The translations under genes were made by a program, and so were the position numbers. From the NCBI RefSeq assembly GCF_001426525.1, contig NZ_LMEW01000031.1:371711-435710 (forward strand): DNA of 64,000 nt, given 5' to 3'. Under the pieces are notes generated by a model. It worked only from the letters and a program-made list of their open reading frames with translations, made no database searches and was not told where the DNA came from. Shown here piece after piece: positions 17,822 through 25,894 of this stretch. Position 1 is the first letter of the stretch; each line of letters begins with the position of its first letter. The stretch is from Massilia sp. Root133. GTDB taxonomy: Bacteria; Pseudomonadota; Gammaproteobacteria; Burkholderiales; Burkholderiaceae_D.

Positions 17822-18424
17822 ATGACCATCCGATTCAAATCCCTTGTTTCCGCCCTCGCGCTGATGCTGGCGGCGGGCGCCGGCGCTGCGTCGGCCGAGA
17901 CCATCCACGTCGCGATCGACACGTCGACCTTCGGCGCCGCCACGGGCTACGTCGACATGCAGCTGTCCGCCAGCAGCGGCGTGCCGCTGGCCACCGCGCT
18001 GGTCAGCAACATGGTGGGCTTCGACAGCACGGCGTTCATCGATTCGTGGGGCGTGACGCCCGTCGCGGGCGGCTACCTGTTCCGCAACGATACGTCGAAT
18101 GACCTGTTTCACGCCGTGGACTTCGGCGGCACCCTGTCGTTCGACCTGACCTTCGCGGGCGCGCCCGATCCGGTGACGAGCTATGTGTCGCATTTCGTCG
18201 TGGCGGCGTTCGACGACGCGTTCGCGCCACTCGGCCACTATGATCCGTTCACGGGCGCGCTGGCCGATTTCACGTGGACGCCGGCGCTGGACGCGCAAGG
18301 GCGGGGGACGATCGCCGGCACGCTGACGGATCCCGCCGTGACGGCGGTGCCGGAACCGGCGGGGTATCTGCTGGCGGCGATCGGGTTGTCGGCGCTGGCG
18401 CTCGCGCGCCGGCGCCGGGTGTGA
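17822..18424 (+). CDS. PEP-CTERM sorting-signal protein 1
   Basis: 200 residues. A signal peptide ends near GAASAE (about residue 25); the mature part begins HVAIDTSTFGAATGYVDMQ. The C-terminus has the full PEP-CTERM tripartite signal: VPEPAGYLL, a hydrophobic helix and the basic tail ARRRRV, which exosortase uses for export to the outer surface or extracellular matrix. The exosortase itself is not in the window. The function of the body is unknown. The paralogue at 45653-46246 shares the same opening and likewise follows a lyase-like gene. A GAGGA ribosome site is present eight bases after the lyase stop. Confidence 0.85.
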   Translation: MTIRFKSLVSALALMLAAGAGAASAETIHVAIDTSTFGAATGYVDMQLSASSGVPLATALVSNMVGFDSTAFIDSWGVTPVAGGYLFRNDTSNDLFHAVDFGGTLSFDLTFAGAPDPVTSYVSHFVVAAFDDAFAPLGHYDPFTGALADFTWTPALDAQGRGTIAGTLTDPAVTAVPEPAGYLLAAIGLSALALARRRRV

Positions 18425-18436
18425 CGGACCGGCAGG

Positions 18437-20677
18437 TCAGCTGGCGGAGATCAGCGCGGCGATGTCCGCCGCCGCCAGCGCGCCGCGGTAGATGCGGAAC
18501 TCGTCGATGCGGCCATTGAAATATGGGTCGCCCGCATACTGCGAGCGGCCGATCCAGTTCCGGCTCGTGCCGCCCAGCTGCCACGGCGGCAGGAATTGCG
18601 CGCCGTTGCTGCCGACCGCGGTGCCGTTCACGTACAGGGTGGCCAGCTGTCCCGACAGCGTGACGGCCACGTGCACCCACTGCGCGGTCGGCAGCGCGGC
18701 CGTCCCCGTCACGGCCTGCTCGCCCTTGCCGCCGTCGACGGTGATGGCGAAGCGCACGACGCCGCTGCCCGAACGCGGCGTCAGGAACATGTAGCGGCCG
18801 GTGCCCGACCCGAAGTCGAAGATGCGTTCCCAATTCCGTGATGCGTTCCAATATACCCAGCAGGCCACCGTGAAATCGGTGAGATCCGTGACGAGGTTCG
18901 CGGGCAGGCTCACGTAATCCGTGCTGCCGTTCAGCGCCAGCGCGCTGCCCGATTTGCCGGCTCCCCACGTGCCGCTGCCCGTCAGCGTGCCCGCGTGGCC
19001 CTGGCCGCTGGCGTCGGACACGGTCGTCCCGGTGCCGTCGTTACACGCCAGGTAGGTGTGCAGCGTCTTGCCGACCTTGGCGGTGGCGCGGTTCGAATCA
19101 GCCGTCTCGCCCGCCGGCGTGATGGCGGAAACGACGTAGTACCAGGTGCCCGCGCCCGGATTGTCGGTGTATGTCAGCAGGTCCGTGATGCCGCTCGCGA
19201 TGGTGCTCCAGGGGCCGCTCGTCGACGTGGCGCGCTTGACCTTGTAGCTCGTCGCGTAGGCGCTGCCCCACCACGACAATTCTACGCCGCCCGCCGGGGT
19301 GCGCGCTTTCAGGCCGCCGGGCGGCACGCCGGCGACGACGGGGTCGCGCGTGCAGGTGAGGGTGCCGTAGCCCAGCTGGTCGTAGCCGCCGCTCGTCGAG
19401 CCGTAGTTGCCGCCGCCGCCTTCCGGCTGGATCTGCAGGGCGAACATCTTCGAATATGGCGCCGCGAGACCCTTGCGGTTCACGTAATGGTTGTAGACCA
19501 GCGCCCAGCAGGGCCGTACATTGCCCCGGCTGTTCGTCGAGAAGACGGCCTGGTTGACGTTGTCGGCGTTGTTGTAGGGGACGTACGGCACCGTGTAATA
19601 CGTCGTGCCGGACTGGATCAGGTTCGCCTTGGCCACGTATTCCGCGCCCATCAGGAAGCGGTTGTTGTCGTAGCCGTACAAGTCCACGCCCTGGTTCCAG
19701 GCCATCTCGCACATCGCGCCCATCAGCGCGATGCCGAGCGTGTTGTGGCCCTGGTCGCGTCCCGATTCCTGCCATTGGCCGAGGAAGCCCGGGTGGACGT
19801 AGTACACGGCCTGCGCGACGGCGCCGTTGCCCGCGCCCGACTTGAAGTAGGTGACGGCTTCGTCGAACAGGCCCTGGTCGTCGCACAGCACGCCGATGGC
19901 GAGGATAGCCGCCATCTGGCACAGGTCCCAGTTGGCCCAGTAATGCGTGACGTCGGTGTTGTTGTGGCGGATGAGGAAGTCGTGGTTGACCGGATAGAAC
20001 ACGGTCTTCATCATGTCCTGGAACGCGGCGAAATCCGCCGCGGCCCAGCCGGTGTAGGTGCGCACGATCTCGCCTGCGTTGGCGAATTCGTAGCCGTAGA
20101 TGCCGGCGGCGAGGGCGGCGTCCGTCGTGCCCTGGATCGAGGTGAGGACGGACGACCAAGCATTCATGATCTGCACGGCCTTGTCAGCATAGGCGGTGTC
20201 GCCCGAGATCTTCCAGCGCACGGCGCACGCATAGGCGGCGGCCACGTCGTTGAACAGCGTCGAATAGTTTTCAGGATGGACGCCGTCGTAGCCGCGGTAC
20301 ACGATGGTCTGCGGGTGCGGCGTGTAGGACAGGCTGGCGTGCGAATTATTGACCAGCAGGTTCCAGCTGCCCGACCACGGCGACGTCGTGTACTTCGCCT
20401 TCATGCGGTCGAAGTCGGCCTGCGTGTGCAGCAGGCCCGGATGGACGAAGGCGGTGGCGGCACCCGTGCCGCTCATCGTGCCGGTGGCGAGCGTGCGCGT
20501 GGCCGGTGCGTCGGCGCCGCCGCCCGCGCCGCAGCCGGCGAGCGCGAGGGCGCCGAGGCCCATCAGGAAGTCGCGGCGTCCCAACAGGGTGCGCGAGACC
20601 GCGTCGGGGGCTTCGGCCGGGGTCAGTGCGGATGTCAGGGCGGGGGCTTTGCAGTCGTTCGGTTCCATTTTTTTCAT
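18437..20677 (-). CDS. Exported alginate-lyase-like lipoprotein with FN3 and LamG domains (protein 2)
   Basis: 746 residues. The N-terminus has a twin-arginine motif RRDFLMG followed by lipobox ALAGCG, so it is probably a Tat-exported lipoprotein. Residues 65-430 look like an alginate-lyase family toroid: FVHPGLLHTQADFDRM at the start, HYWANWDLCQMAA, and ESGRDQGH starting at E304, the same depth as in lyase proteins 1 and 3. A fibronectin type III-like module follows (about 440-530), then a LamG/concanavalin-like domain (about 540-745) ending RIDEFRIYRGALAAADIAALI. The ATG at 20677 is chosen for its GGAG site and because upstream residues show no signal sequence. It is divergent from the GH28-like gene and converges on PEP-CTERM gene 1, 12 bases apart. 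Confidence 0.75.
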   Translation of the reverse strand: MKKMEPNDCKAPALTSALTPAEAPDAVSRTLLGRRDFLMGLGALALAGCGAGGGADAPATRTLATGTMSGTGAATAFVHPGLLHTQADFDRMKAKYTTSPWSGSWNLLVNNSHASLSYTPHPQTIVYRGYDGVHPENYSTLFNDVAAAYACAVRWKISGDTAYADKAVQIMNAWSSVLTSIQGTTDAALAAGIYGYEFANAGEIVRTYTGWAAADFAAFQDMMKTVFYPVNHDFLIRHNNTDVTHYWANWDLCQMAAILAIGVLCDDQGLFDEAVTYFKSGAGNGAVAQAVYYVHPGFLGQWQESGRDQGHNTLGIALMGAMCEMAWNQGVDLYGYDNNRFLMGAEYVAKANLIQSGTTYYTVPYVPYNNADNVNQAVFSTNSRGNVRPCWALVYNHYVNRKGLAAPYSKMFALQIQPEGGGGNYGSTSGGYDQLGYGTLTCTRDPVVAGVPPGGLKARTPAGGVELSWWGSAYATSYKVKRATSTSGPWSTIASGITDLLTYTDNPGAGTWYYVVSAITPAGETADSNRATAKVGKTLHTYLACNDGTGTTVSDASGQGHAGTLTGSGTWGAGKSGSALALNGSTDYVSLPANLVTDLTDFTVACWVYWNASRNWERIFDFGSGTGRYMFLTPRSGSGVVRFAITVDGGKGEQAVTGTAALPTAQWVHVAVTLSGQLATLYVNGTAVGSNGAQFLPPWQLGGTSRNWIGRSQYAGDPYFNGRIDEFRIYRGALAAADIAALISAS

Positions 20678-20770
20678 TGGTAGTCTCCATGCCATGCAGG
20701 CGAATGTTGAACTGCGATCGAAGGTGCTGCCGTACTGCCGCGCCGATGCTAGCACGTATGCATCTATTTT

Positions 20771-20782
20771 GTTATCGTTAAC
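20771..20782. promoter_or_regulatory. LacI-type operator before lyase gene 2
   Basis: Read on the minus strand this is GTTAACGATAAC, identical to the site at 42332-42343. It lies 94 bases upstream of the lyase 2 start. No convincing -35/-10 pair was found next to it. The surrounding 341-base intergenic stretch (20678-21018) otherwise holds only the promoter at 20914-20941 and a weaker ATCGAT at about 20821. Confidence 0.55.
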
Positions 20783-20913
20783 CGCGATCTTGATCAACCG
20801 CGCTGCCATGTCCAAAACATATCGATTTCGATAAAAAAGGCATGCCTGCGGCGCCACCGCCACCGTTAAGATGTGCGGCAGCGTAGGCCGGGATCCGGGA
20901 ATCCGGAGAGTTC

Positions 20914-20960
20914 TTGACATCGTTTCCAGATGTGTTATAACTGGCCGAGTTATCGATACC
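20914..20960 (+). promoter_or_regulatory. Strong sigma70 promoter with LacI-type operator at +1
   Basis: TTGACA (20914-20919) and TATAAC (20936-20941) with a 16-base spacer are near consensus. GTTATCGATACC follows at 20949-20960, exactly where transcription would start, so a bound repressor would block open-complex formation. It drives the GH28-like gene and, through it, probably the GH2 gene. Confidence 0.75.
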
Positions 20961-21018
20961 AAAATCAAACGACAAGCCCGGCGGCGTGAACCGCACCACG
21001 GGCAAAGGAGACGATCCG

Positions 21019-22494
21019 TTGTTCACGTTACGTGCGTTCGCGCGCCGCTGCGCCGCGCCGCTTGCCGTCCTGCTGGGATGCCTCGCGGCCGATGCCGCCC
21101 AGGCCATCGAGAACCGGCTGCAGGTGCACCCGTTCCCGAATCCCATCCGCTACACCCACCACAACGACGACTACACGGTGCGCGTGCGCGCGCCCGGCGG
21201 GCAGTGGCAGGACCTGTACGAGTACAACGTGAAGGTCGACCTGGACAAGCCGCAGGACGCCTCGATGGTCTACTTCAACTTCGACGGCGCGGTGGAAGTG
21301 GCGGTCCAGAAGAACAACGGCGCGTTTTCGAAAGTGGCGGTGCGGCCGGACGCGAAGGGCGTCAAGCCGCTCGTGCGCGACGGCGTCGTGTATTTCACGC
21401 TGCGTCGGCCTGAGAACCTGAGCGTGGAGTTCGACGACGATCGCCTGCACAACCTGCACGTGTTCACGCACGCGATCCGCGCCGACATGCCGGCCGTGCC
21501 GGCGAACCTGGCCTCGAACGACATCGGCACGGGCACCGCGCCCGATTTCACGCAGCCCGTCGTGTTCTTCGGACCGGGCATCCACAAGGGCGACTTCCGG
21601 CTGCGCTCGCACACGAAGGTGTACATCCACGGCGCCGCGGTCCTGAAAAGCCCGCTCGTGATCGACGGCGTCGAGGACGTGCAAGTGTTCAGCGACGGCC
21701 TGTTCGACGGCACCGACGTGACGACCATCCGGAATTCGCGCAACATCGGGATCGACGGCCCGATCGCCATCAATCAGCCGCACGGCACGATGCGCTGCAT
21801 CATGTCGCAGGACCTCGTCGAGACGAGCATCCGCACCATCGGCGCCGGCCAGTGGTCGGACGGCATCGGCCACTTCGCGTGCGAGCGCGTGACGATCGCG
21901 GACAGCTTCGTGCGCACGTCGGACGACTGCCTGACGTTCTACAACCACCGCTGGGACATCTGGGGCAATACGCGCGACGTGCAGGTCCGGGACACGACCC
22001 TGTGGGCCGACATCGCCCACGCGATCATGATCGGCATCCACGGCAATACGCCGACCCCGGCGCATCCGCAGAGCGAGGTGCTGGAGCGCCTGCGCTTCTC
22101 GAACATCGACATCCTCGATCACGACGAGGACGACCCGGAATACGAGGGCGCGCTGGGGATCATGGCGGGCGATGACAACCTGGTGCGCGACGTCGTGTTC
22201 GAGGACATCCGCGTCGACCGCATCGAGGAAGGGAAGCTCTTCAACCTGAAGATCGCGTACACGGCCAAGTACAACACGAGCCCCGGACTGGGCATCGAGA
22301 ATGTCACCTTGCGCAACATCCACTACACGGGCAAGGGCGCGCCGAGCGCGTCCGCCATCACGGGTCGCGACGCCACGCGCACGGTGAAGAATGTGACGAT
22401 CGAGAACGTGACCGTGGGCGGCAAGCGGCTCACGGCGCCCGAGGCAGGACTGCTGGAAGTGAACGGCTTCGTCGACGGCCTGCGCTTCCGCTGA
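21019..22494 (+). CDS. Exported GH28-like parallel beta-helix glycosidase
   Basis: 491 residues from a TTG start at 21019, chosen because AAAGGAG lies seven bases ahead and the product begins with a clean signal peptide ending near DAAQA. A GTG at 20986 would add 11 residues without a ribosome site. The body is a right-handed beta-helix related to GH28/GH49: repeated 'xNVTIENVTV'-like coils, SDGIGHFACERVTI, RTSDDCLTFYNH with the acidic pair D302/D303, and AHAIMIGIHG where GH28 enzymes have their GHG. The His-containing and Asp motifs are offset from standard polygalacturonases, so the substrate may differ. It probably hydrolyses an acidic or galactose-containing polysaccharide in the periplasm or outside. 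Confidence 0.7.
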   Translation: MFTLRAFARRCAAPLAVLLGCLAADAAQAIENRLQVHPFPNPIRYTHHNDDYTVRVRAPGGQWQDLYEYNVKVDLDKPQDASMVYFNFDGAVEVAVQKNNGAFSKVAVRPDAKGVKPLVRDGVVYFTLRRPENLSVEFDDDRLHNLHVFTHAIRADMPAVPANLASNDIGTGTAPDFTQPVVFFGPGIHKGDFRLRSHTKVYIHGAAVLKSPLVIDGVEDVQVFSDGLFDGTDVTTIRNSRNIGIDGPIAINQPHGTMRCIMSQDLVETSIRTIGAGQWSDGIGHFACERVTIADSFVRTSDDCLTFYNHRWDIWGNTRDVQVRDTTLWADIAHAIMIGIHGNTPTPAHPQSEVLERLRFSNIDILDHDEDDPEYEGALGIMAGDDNLVRDVVFEDIRVDRIEEGKLFNLKIAYTAKYNTSPGLGIENVTLRNIHYTGKGAPSASAITGRDATRTVKNVTIENVTVGGKRLTAPEAGLLEVNGFVDGLRFR

Positions 22495-22504
22495 CACAGC
22501 AACC

Positions 22505-22534
22505 ATAACGATAACGATAACGATAACGATAACG
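22505..22534. repeat. Five tandem copies of ATAACG before the GH2 gene
   Basis: The hexamer ATAACG is repeated five times without interruption from 22505 to 22534, ending four bases before the GAGGAG ribosome site of the GH2 gene. The unit contains the half-site GATAAC of the LacI-type operator. Hexamer copy-number change would alter the spacing in the leader but not any reading frame. Confidence 0.9.
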
Positions 22535-22547
22535 ACAGAGGAGAGAC

Positions 22548-25500
22548 ATGGAATCCACGAACATCATCGCGGCCGTGCTGCTGGCGACGGCGGCCTTGCC
22601 GGCGCTGGCCGCGCAGCCGAAACCGGCCGAGTGGGAGCAGCCGGAAGTGGTCGCGGTCAACCGCGAGCCGATGAAGGCGACGTTCTTCAATTTCGAATCG
22701 CGCGAGAAAGCGCTGGCCGGCGACAAGGCCGCGTCGCAGTACTACGTCTCGCTCGACGGCACGTGGTCCTTCGCGTACTCGACGACCCCGGAAACCCGCC
22801 CGAAGGATTTCTACAAGCTGTCGTACGACGTCAGCAAGTGGGGGCGGATCCAGGTTCCCGGCATGCTGCAGACGCAAGGCTACGGCAAGCCGATCTTCAC
22901 GAACATTCGCTATCCGTTCCCCGCCAACGAGCCGTTCATTCCGCATGACCTGAACGAAGTCGGCTCGTACCGCCGCGAGTTCGACGTGCCGGCCGCGTGG
23001 AACGGCCGCGACGTGTTCCTGCAGATCGGCGCCGCGGGCGCCGCCTATTATGTGTGGGTGAACGGCCAGAAGGTCGGCTATTCCGAGGATTCCAAGCTGC
23101 CTTCCGAATTCGACCTGACCCGCTACGTGCACCCGGGCCGCAACACGATCGCCATCGAGCTGTATCGCTGGGCGGACGGCTCGTACCTGGAAGACCAGGA
23201 CTTCTGGCGCGTCAACGGCATCGAACGCAGCGTGTACGTGTATGCCGAACCGAAGACGCGGCTGCGCGACTACCGCGTGACCGCGGGGCTGGACAAGTCG
23301 AATTATCGCGACGGCCGCTTCGAACTCGTCGCCGAGATGGCGGGCGCGCCGGCCACGGTGGACGTGGAGGCGCGGGTGCTGGACGGCACGCGCGAAGTGC
23401 TGCGCGTGAAAGGCACGCCGGGTGCGGACCGCAAGGCGGTGCTGGCCGGAGCGATCCCCGCCGTGAAACCCTGGTCGGCCGAGACGCCGAACCTGTACAC
23501 GCTGCTCGTGGAGGTGACGGATGCGCAGGGCCGGCTGGTCTCGGCGACGTCGCGCCGCATCGGCTTCCGCACGGTGGAGATCGCCGACGGCGAAGTGCGC
23601 GTGAACGGCAAGCGGGTGATGATCAAGGGCGTCAACCGGCACGAGCACGACCCCCATACCTACCGCGTGATGTCGATGGCGTCGATGCGCAAGGACATCG
23701 AGCTGATGAAGCGGGCCAATGTGAACGCCGTGCGCGCGTCGCATTATCCGAACGATCCGCGCTGGTACGACCTGGCCGACGAATACGGCCTGTACATCAT
23801 GGACGAGGCGGACCTCGAGTCGCACGGCTACATGGAGAAGGGCGACCAGGCGGGCGACCCGCAGAAGCGCGCCGCGATCCAGCTGGGTTACAAGCCGCAC
23901 TGGCGTATCGCCCACCTGGACCGCATCTCGCGCATGGTGGAACGCGACAAGAATTCGCCGTCGGTCATCTTCTGGTCGCTGGGGAACGAGGCCGGCACGG
24001 GGCCGAACTTCGAGAACGCGGCCGCGTGGATCCGCAAGAACGATCCGACGCGCCTGATCAGCTACCTGGGCCACGGCACCATCGGCGAGGAACATCTGCC
24101 GAACGCCTACGTCGACATCTACGCGCCCATGTATGACGACATCGAGAAGATGGCCGACTACGCGCTCGACCCGAACTTCCGCCAGCCGATGATCCAGTGC
24201 GAGTACGCCCACGCGATGGGCAATTCGCTGGGCAACCTGGAGGACTACTGGCAGGTCATCCGCGCGCACCGCAAGCTGCAGGGCGGCTTCGTGTGGGACT
24301 GGGTCGACCAGAGCGTCATCGCGAAGGACGACAAGGGCCGTACCTACTGGGCGTCCGGCTTCGACCTGAACCCGGAGCGGGGCGACAACAGCGTGGTCGG
24401 CGACGGCGTCGTGCGCTCGGACCGCACGCCGGATCCGGAATACTACGAACTGCAGAAGGTCTATTCGCCCGTCGTCTTCGAAGGCGACCCGGCGGCAGGC
24501 AGCGTCGAGGTCGTGAACCGCTACGATTTCCGCGACCTGTCGCATCTCGCGTTCGACTGGGAACTGGCGCGCGACGGCGTCGTCGTCGCCCGCGGCACGC
24601 TGGCCGATGCGGCCACGCCGGCCGGCGCCCGCCAGAAACTGGCGCTGGCATTGCCCGATGTCGCACCCGGAGGCGAGCGTGTACTGACCGTGCGGGCGAA
24701 GACCCGTGCGGCGCTGCCGGGCGTGGAGCAGGGCGCCGTCGTCGGCTGGTCGCAGTTCGTGCTGGCGTCGCCGCGCGCCGCGCAGAAACAGCTGGCCGCC
24801 GTGGCGCCTGTCCGCACGGACGGCGCGGTGGAGCTGCGCGCCGCCGACGCCGTACTGCGCGTCGCACCGGACACCGGCCTCGTGACCTACACGGTGGCCG
24901 GCCGCACGGTCCTGAAGGGCGGTTCGCCGAATTTCTGGCGCGGCCTGACGGACAATGACGAGGGTTCCGGCGTGGACAAGAGCCACTGGGTGTGGCGGAC
25001 GTTCACCGACCAGCGCAAGGTGCGCGACGTGACCGTGACGGGCGACGGAGTGCGCGTGCTGTTCAGCTTCGGCGCCGGCGCGGCGCACTGGGAAAACGTC
25101 TACCGGATGCGCGCCGACGGCAGCGTCGACGTGCAGGCCAGCTTCACGCCGCTGCGTGACGACCTGCCGGATCCACTGCGCCTGGGCCTGCGCTTCGACA
25201 GCCTCCCGGCGCTCGATGCGCTGTCATGGTACGGCCGTGGTCCGTACGAATCGTATGCGGACCGCAAGACGGGATCCGCACTGGGCCAGTACGCGGGCAA
25301 GGTGGCGGACCAGTACCACGGTTATATCCGCCCGCAGGAAAGCGGCAACAAGACAGACGCGCGCTGGTTCCAGCTGCAGGACGGCGCCGGCACCGGCATC
25401 CGCGTGGACTTCGATGCGCCGGGCGCGTTCAATGCGCTGGCCTTCCCGTACGAAGACCTGTACCTGCGGCCGCGCGGCACGTGGAAGAGTTCCGAGATCG

Positions 25501-25673
25501 CGCCGCATGGCGACGGCTCGGTGCTCATCGACCTGGCCCAGGCGGGCGTGGGCGGCGACACCGGCTGGAGCCTGGACGGGCGGCCGCACGTGAAGTACCG
25601 CATCCCGCTCGCACCCGCCAGCTATCGCTTCGTGCTCGCCCCCGTGCGTGCCAAGCGGGTGGCGGACAGGTGA
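22548..25673 (+). CDS. Exported GH2 beta-galactosidase (LacZ type)
   Basis: 1041 residues, full LacZ length. A signal peptide (ALPALAA, about residue 21) shows export, unlike cytoplasmic LacZ. The order is sugar-binding jelly roll (about 70-230), immunoglobulin-like domain, TIM barrel (about 340-640), and the C-terminal beta-galactosidase small-chain domain (about 760-1040). The acid/base glutamate is E481 in SLGNEAGTG and the nucleophile E552 in IQCEYAHAMGN. It removes terminal beta-galactose from oligosaccharides or side chains. A GAGGAG ribosome site is present; the gene lies 53 bases after the GH28-like gene on the same strand and is probably cotranscribed. Confidence 0.93.
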   Translation: MESTNIIAAVLLATAALPALAAQPKPAEWEQPEVVAVNREPMKATFFNFESREKALAGDKAASQYYVSLDGTWSFAYSTTPETRPKDFYKLSYDVSKWGRIQVPGMLQTQGYGKPIFTNIRYPFPANEPFIPHDLNEVGSYRREFDVPAAWNGRDVFLQIGAAGAAYYVWVNGQKVGYSEDSKLPSEFDLTRYVHPGRNTIAIELYRWADGSYLEDQDFWRVNGIERSVYVYAEPKTRLRDYRVTAGLDKSNYRDGRFELVAEMAGAPATVDVEARVLDGTREVLRVKGTPGADRKAVLAGAIPAVKPWSAETPNLYTLLVEVTDAQGRLVSATSRRIGFRTVEIADGEVRVNGKRVMIKGVNRHEHDPHTYRVMSMASMRKDIELMKRANVNAVRASHYPNDPRWYDLADEYGLYIMDEADLESHGYMEKGDQAGDPQKRAAIQLGYKPHWRIAHLDRISRMVERDKNSPSVIFWSLGNEAGTGPNFENAAAWIRKNDPTRLISYLGHGTIGEEHLPNAYVDIYAPMYDDIEKMADYALDPNFRQPMIQCEYAHAMGNSLGNLEDYWQVIRAHRKLQGGFVWDWVDQSVIAKDDKGRTYWASGFDLNPERGDNSVVGDGVVRSDRTPDPEYYELQKVYSPVVFEGDPAAGSVEVVNRYDFRDLSHLAFDWELARDGVVVARGTLADAATPAGARQKLALALPDVAPGGERVLTVRAKTRAALPGVEQGAVVGWSQFVLASPRAAQKQLAAVAPVRTDGAVELRAADAVLRVAPDTGLVTYTVAGRTVLKGGSPNFWRGLTDNDEGSGVDKSHWVWRTFTDQRKVRDVTVTGDGVRVLFSFGAGAAHWENVYRMRADGSVDVQASFTPLRDDLPDPLRLGLRFDSLPALDALSWYGRGPYESYADRKTGSALGQYAGKVADQYHGYIRPQESGNKTDARWFQLQDGAGTGIRVDFDAPGAFNALAFPYEDLYLRPRGTWKSSEIAPHGDGSVLIDLAQAGVGGDTGWSLDGRPHVKYRIPLAPASYRFVLAPVRAKRVADR

Positions 25674-25681
25674 TCGATAAC
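25670..25681. promoter_or_regulatory. Possible auxiliary LacI-type operator at the GH2 stop codon
   Basis: GTGATCGATAAC overlaps the GH2 stop codon and lies 148 bases before the operator at 25818. The 3' half is perfect; the 5' half has one departure. It could serve as an upstream partner site for looping over the TonB receptor promoter. Confidence 0.35.
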
Positions 25682-25700
25682 CGGGACATTCGCGTCCCGG
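25681..25700 (+). terminator. Hairpin after the GH2 gene, without a T run
   Basis: CCGGGAC (25681-25687) pairs with GTCCCGG (25694-25700) around a six-base loop, eight bases after the GH2 stop. No T tract follows, so it may be an RNA-stabilising or rho-assisted structure instead of a classical terminator. Confidence 0.45.
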
Positions 25701-25798
25701 ATCACGATGCCGGCGGCCCGTCAAGGTGCCGGCGTCGCGTAGATACCACATCAATAATGATATTTCGCAAAGGAACTACCACGAGGAAGGACGCGGCC

Positions 25799-25829
25799 TA
25801 TAATTCAACCTAGATTTGTTATCGATACC
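25799..25829 (+). promoter_or_regulatory. TonB receptor promoter with LacI-type operator
   Basis: A perfect TATAAT at 25799-25804 is followed 13 bases later by GTTATCGATACC (25818-25829), the same operator variant as at 20949. No good -35 box is visible at the proper distance, which may mean activator help or a weak basal promoter. Confidence 0.65.
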
Positions 25830-25894
25830 TAAAACGTCGGCCACACAGAGCCGGGAAAAAACCCATGCCAAATCGGATTACAGAGGAGAACCAA

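Noticed and set aside
22505..22534. Tandem hexamer considered as a CRISPR array or plasmid iteron
   Set aside because: The units are directly adjacent without spacers and too short; no cas or rep genes are near.
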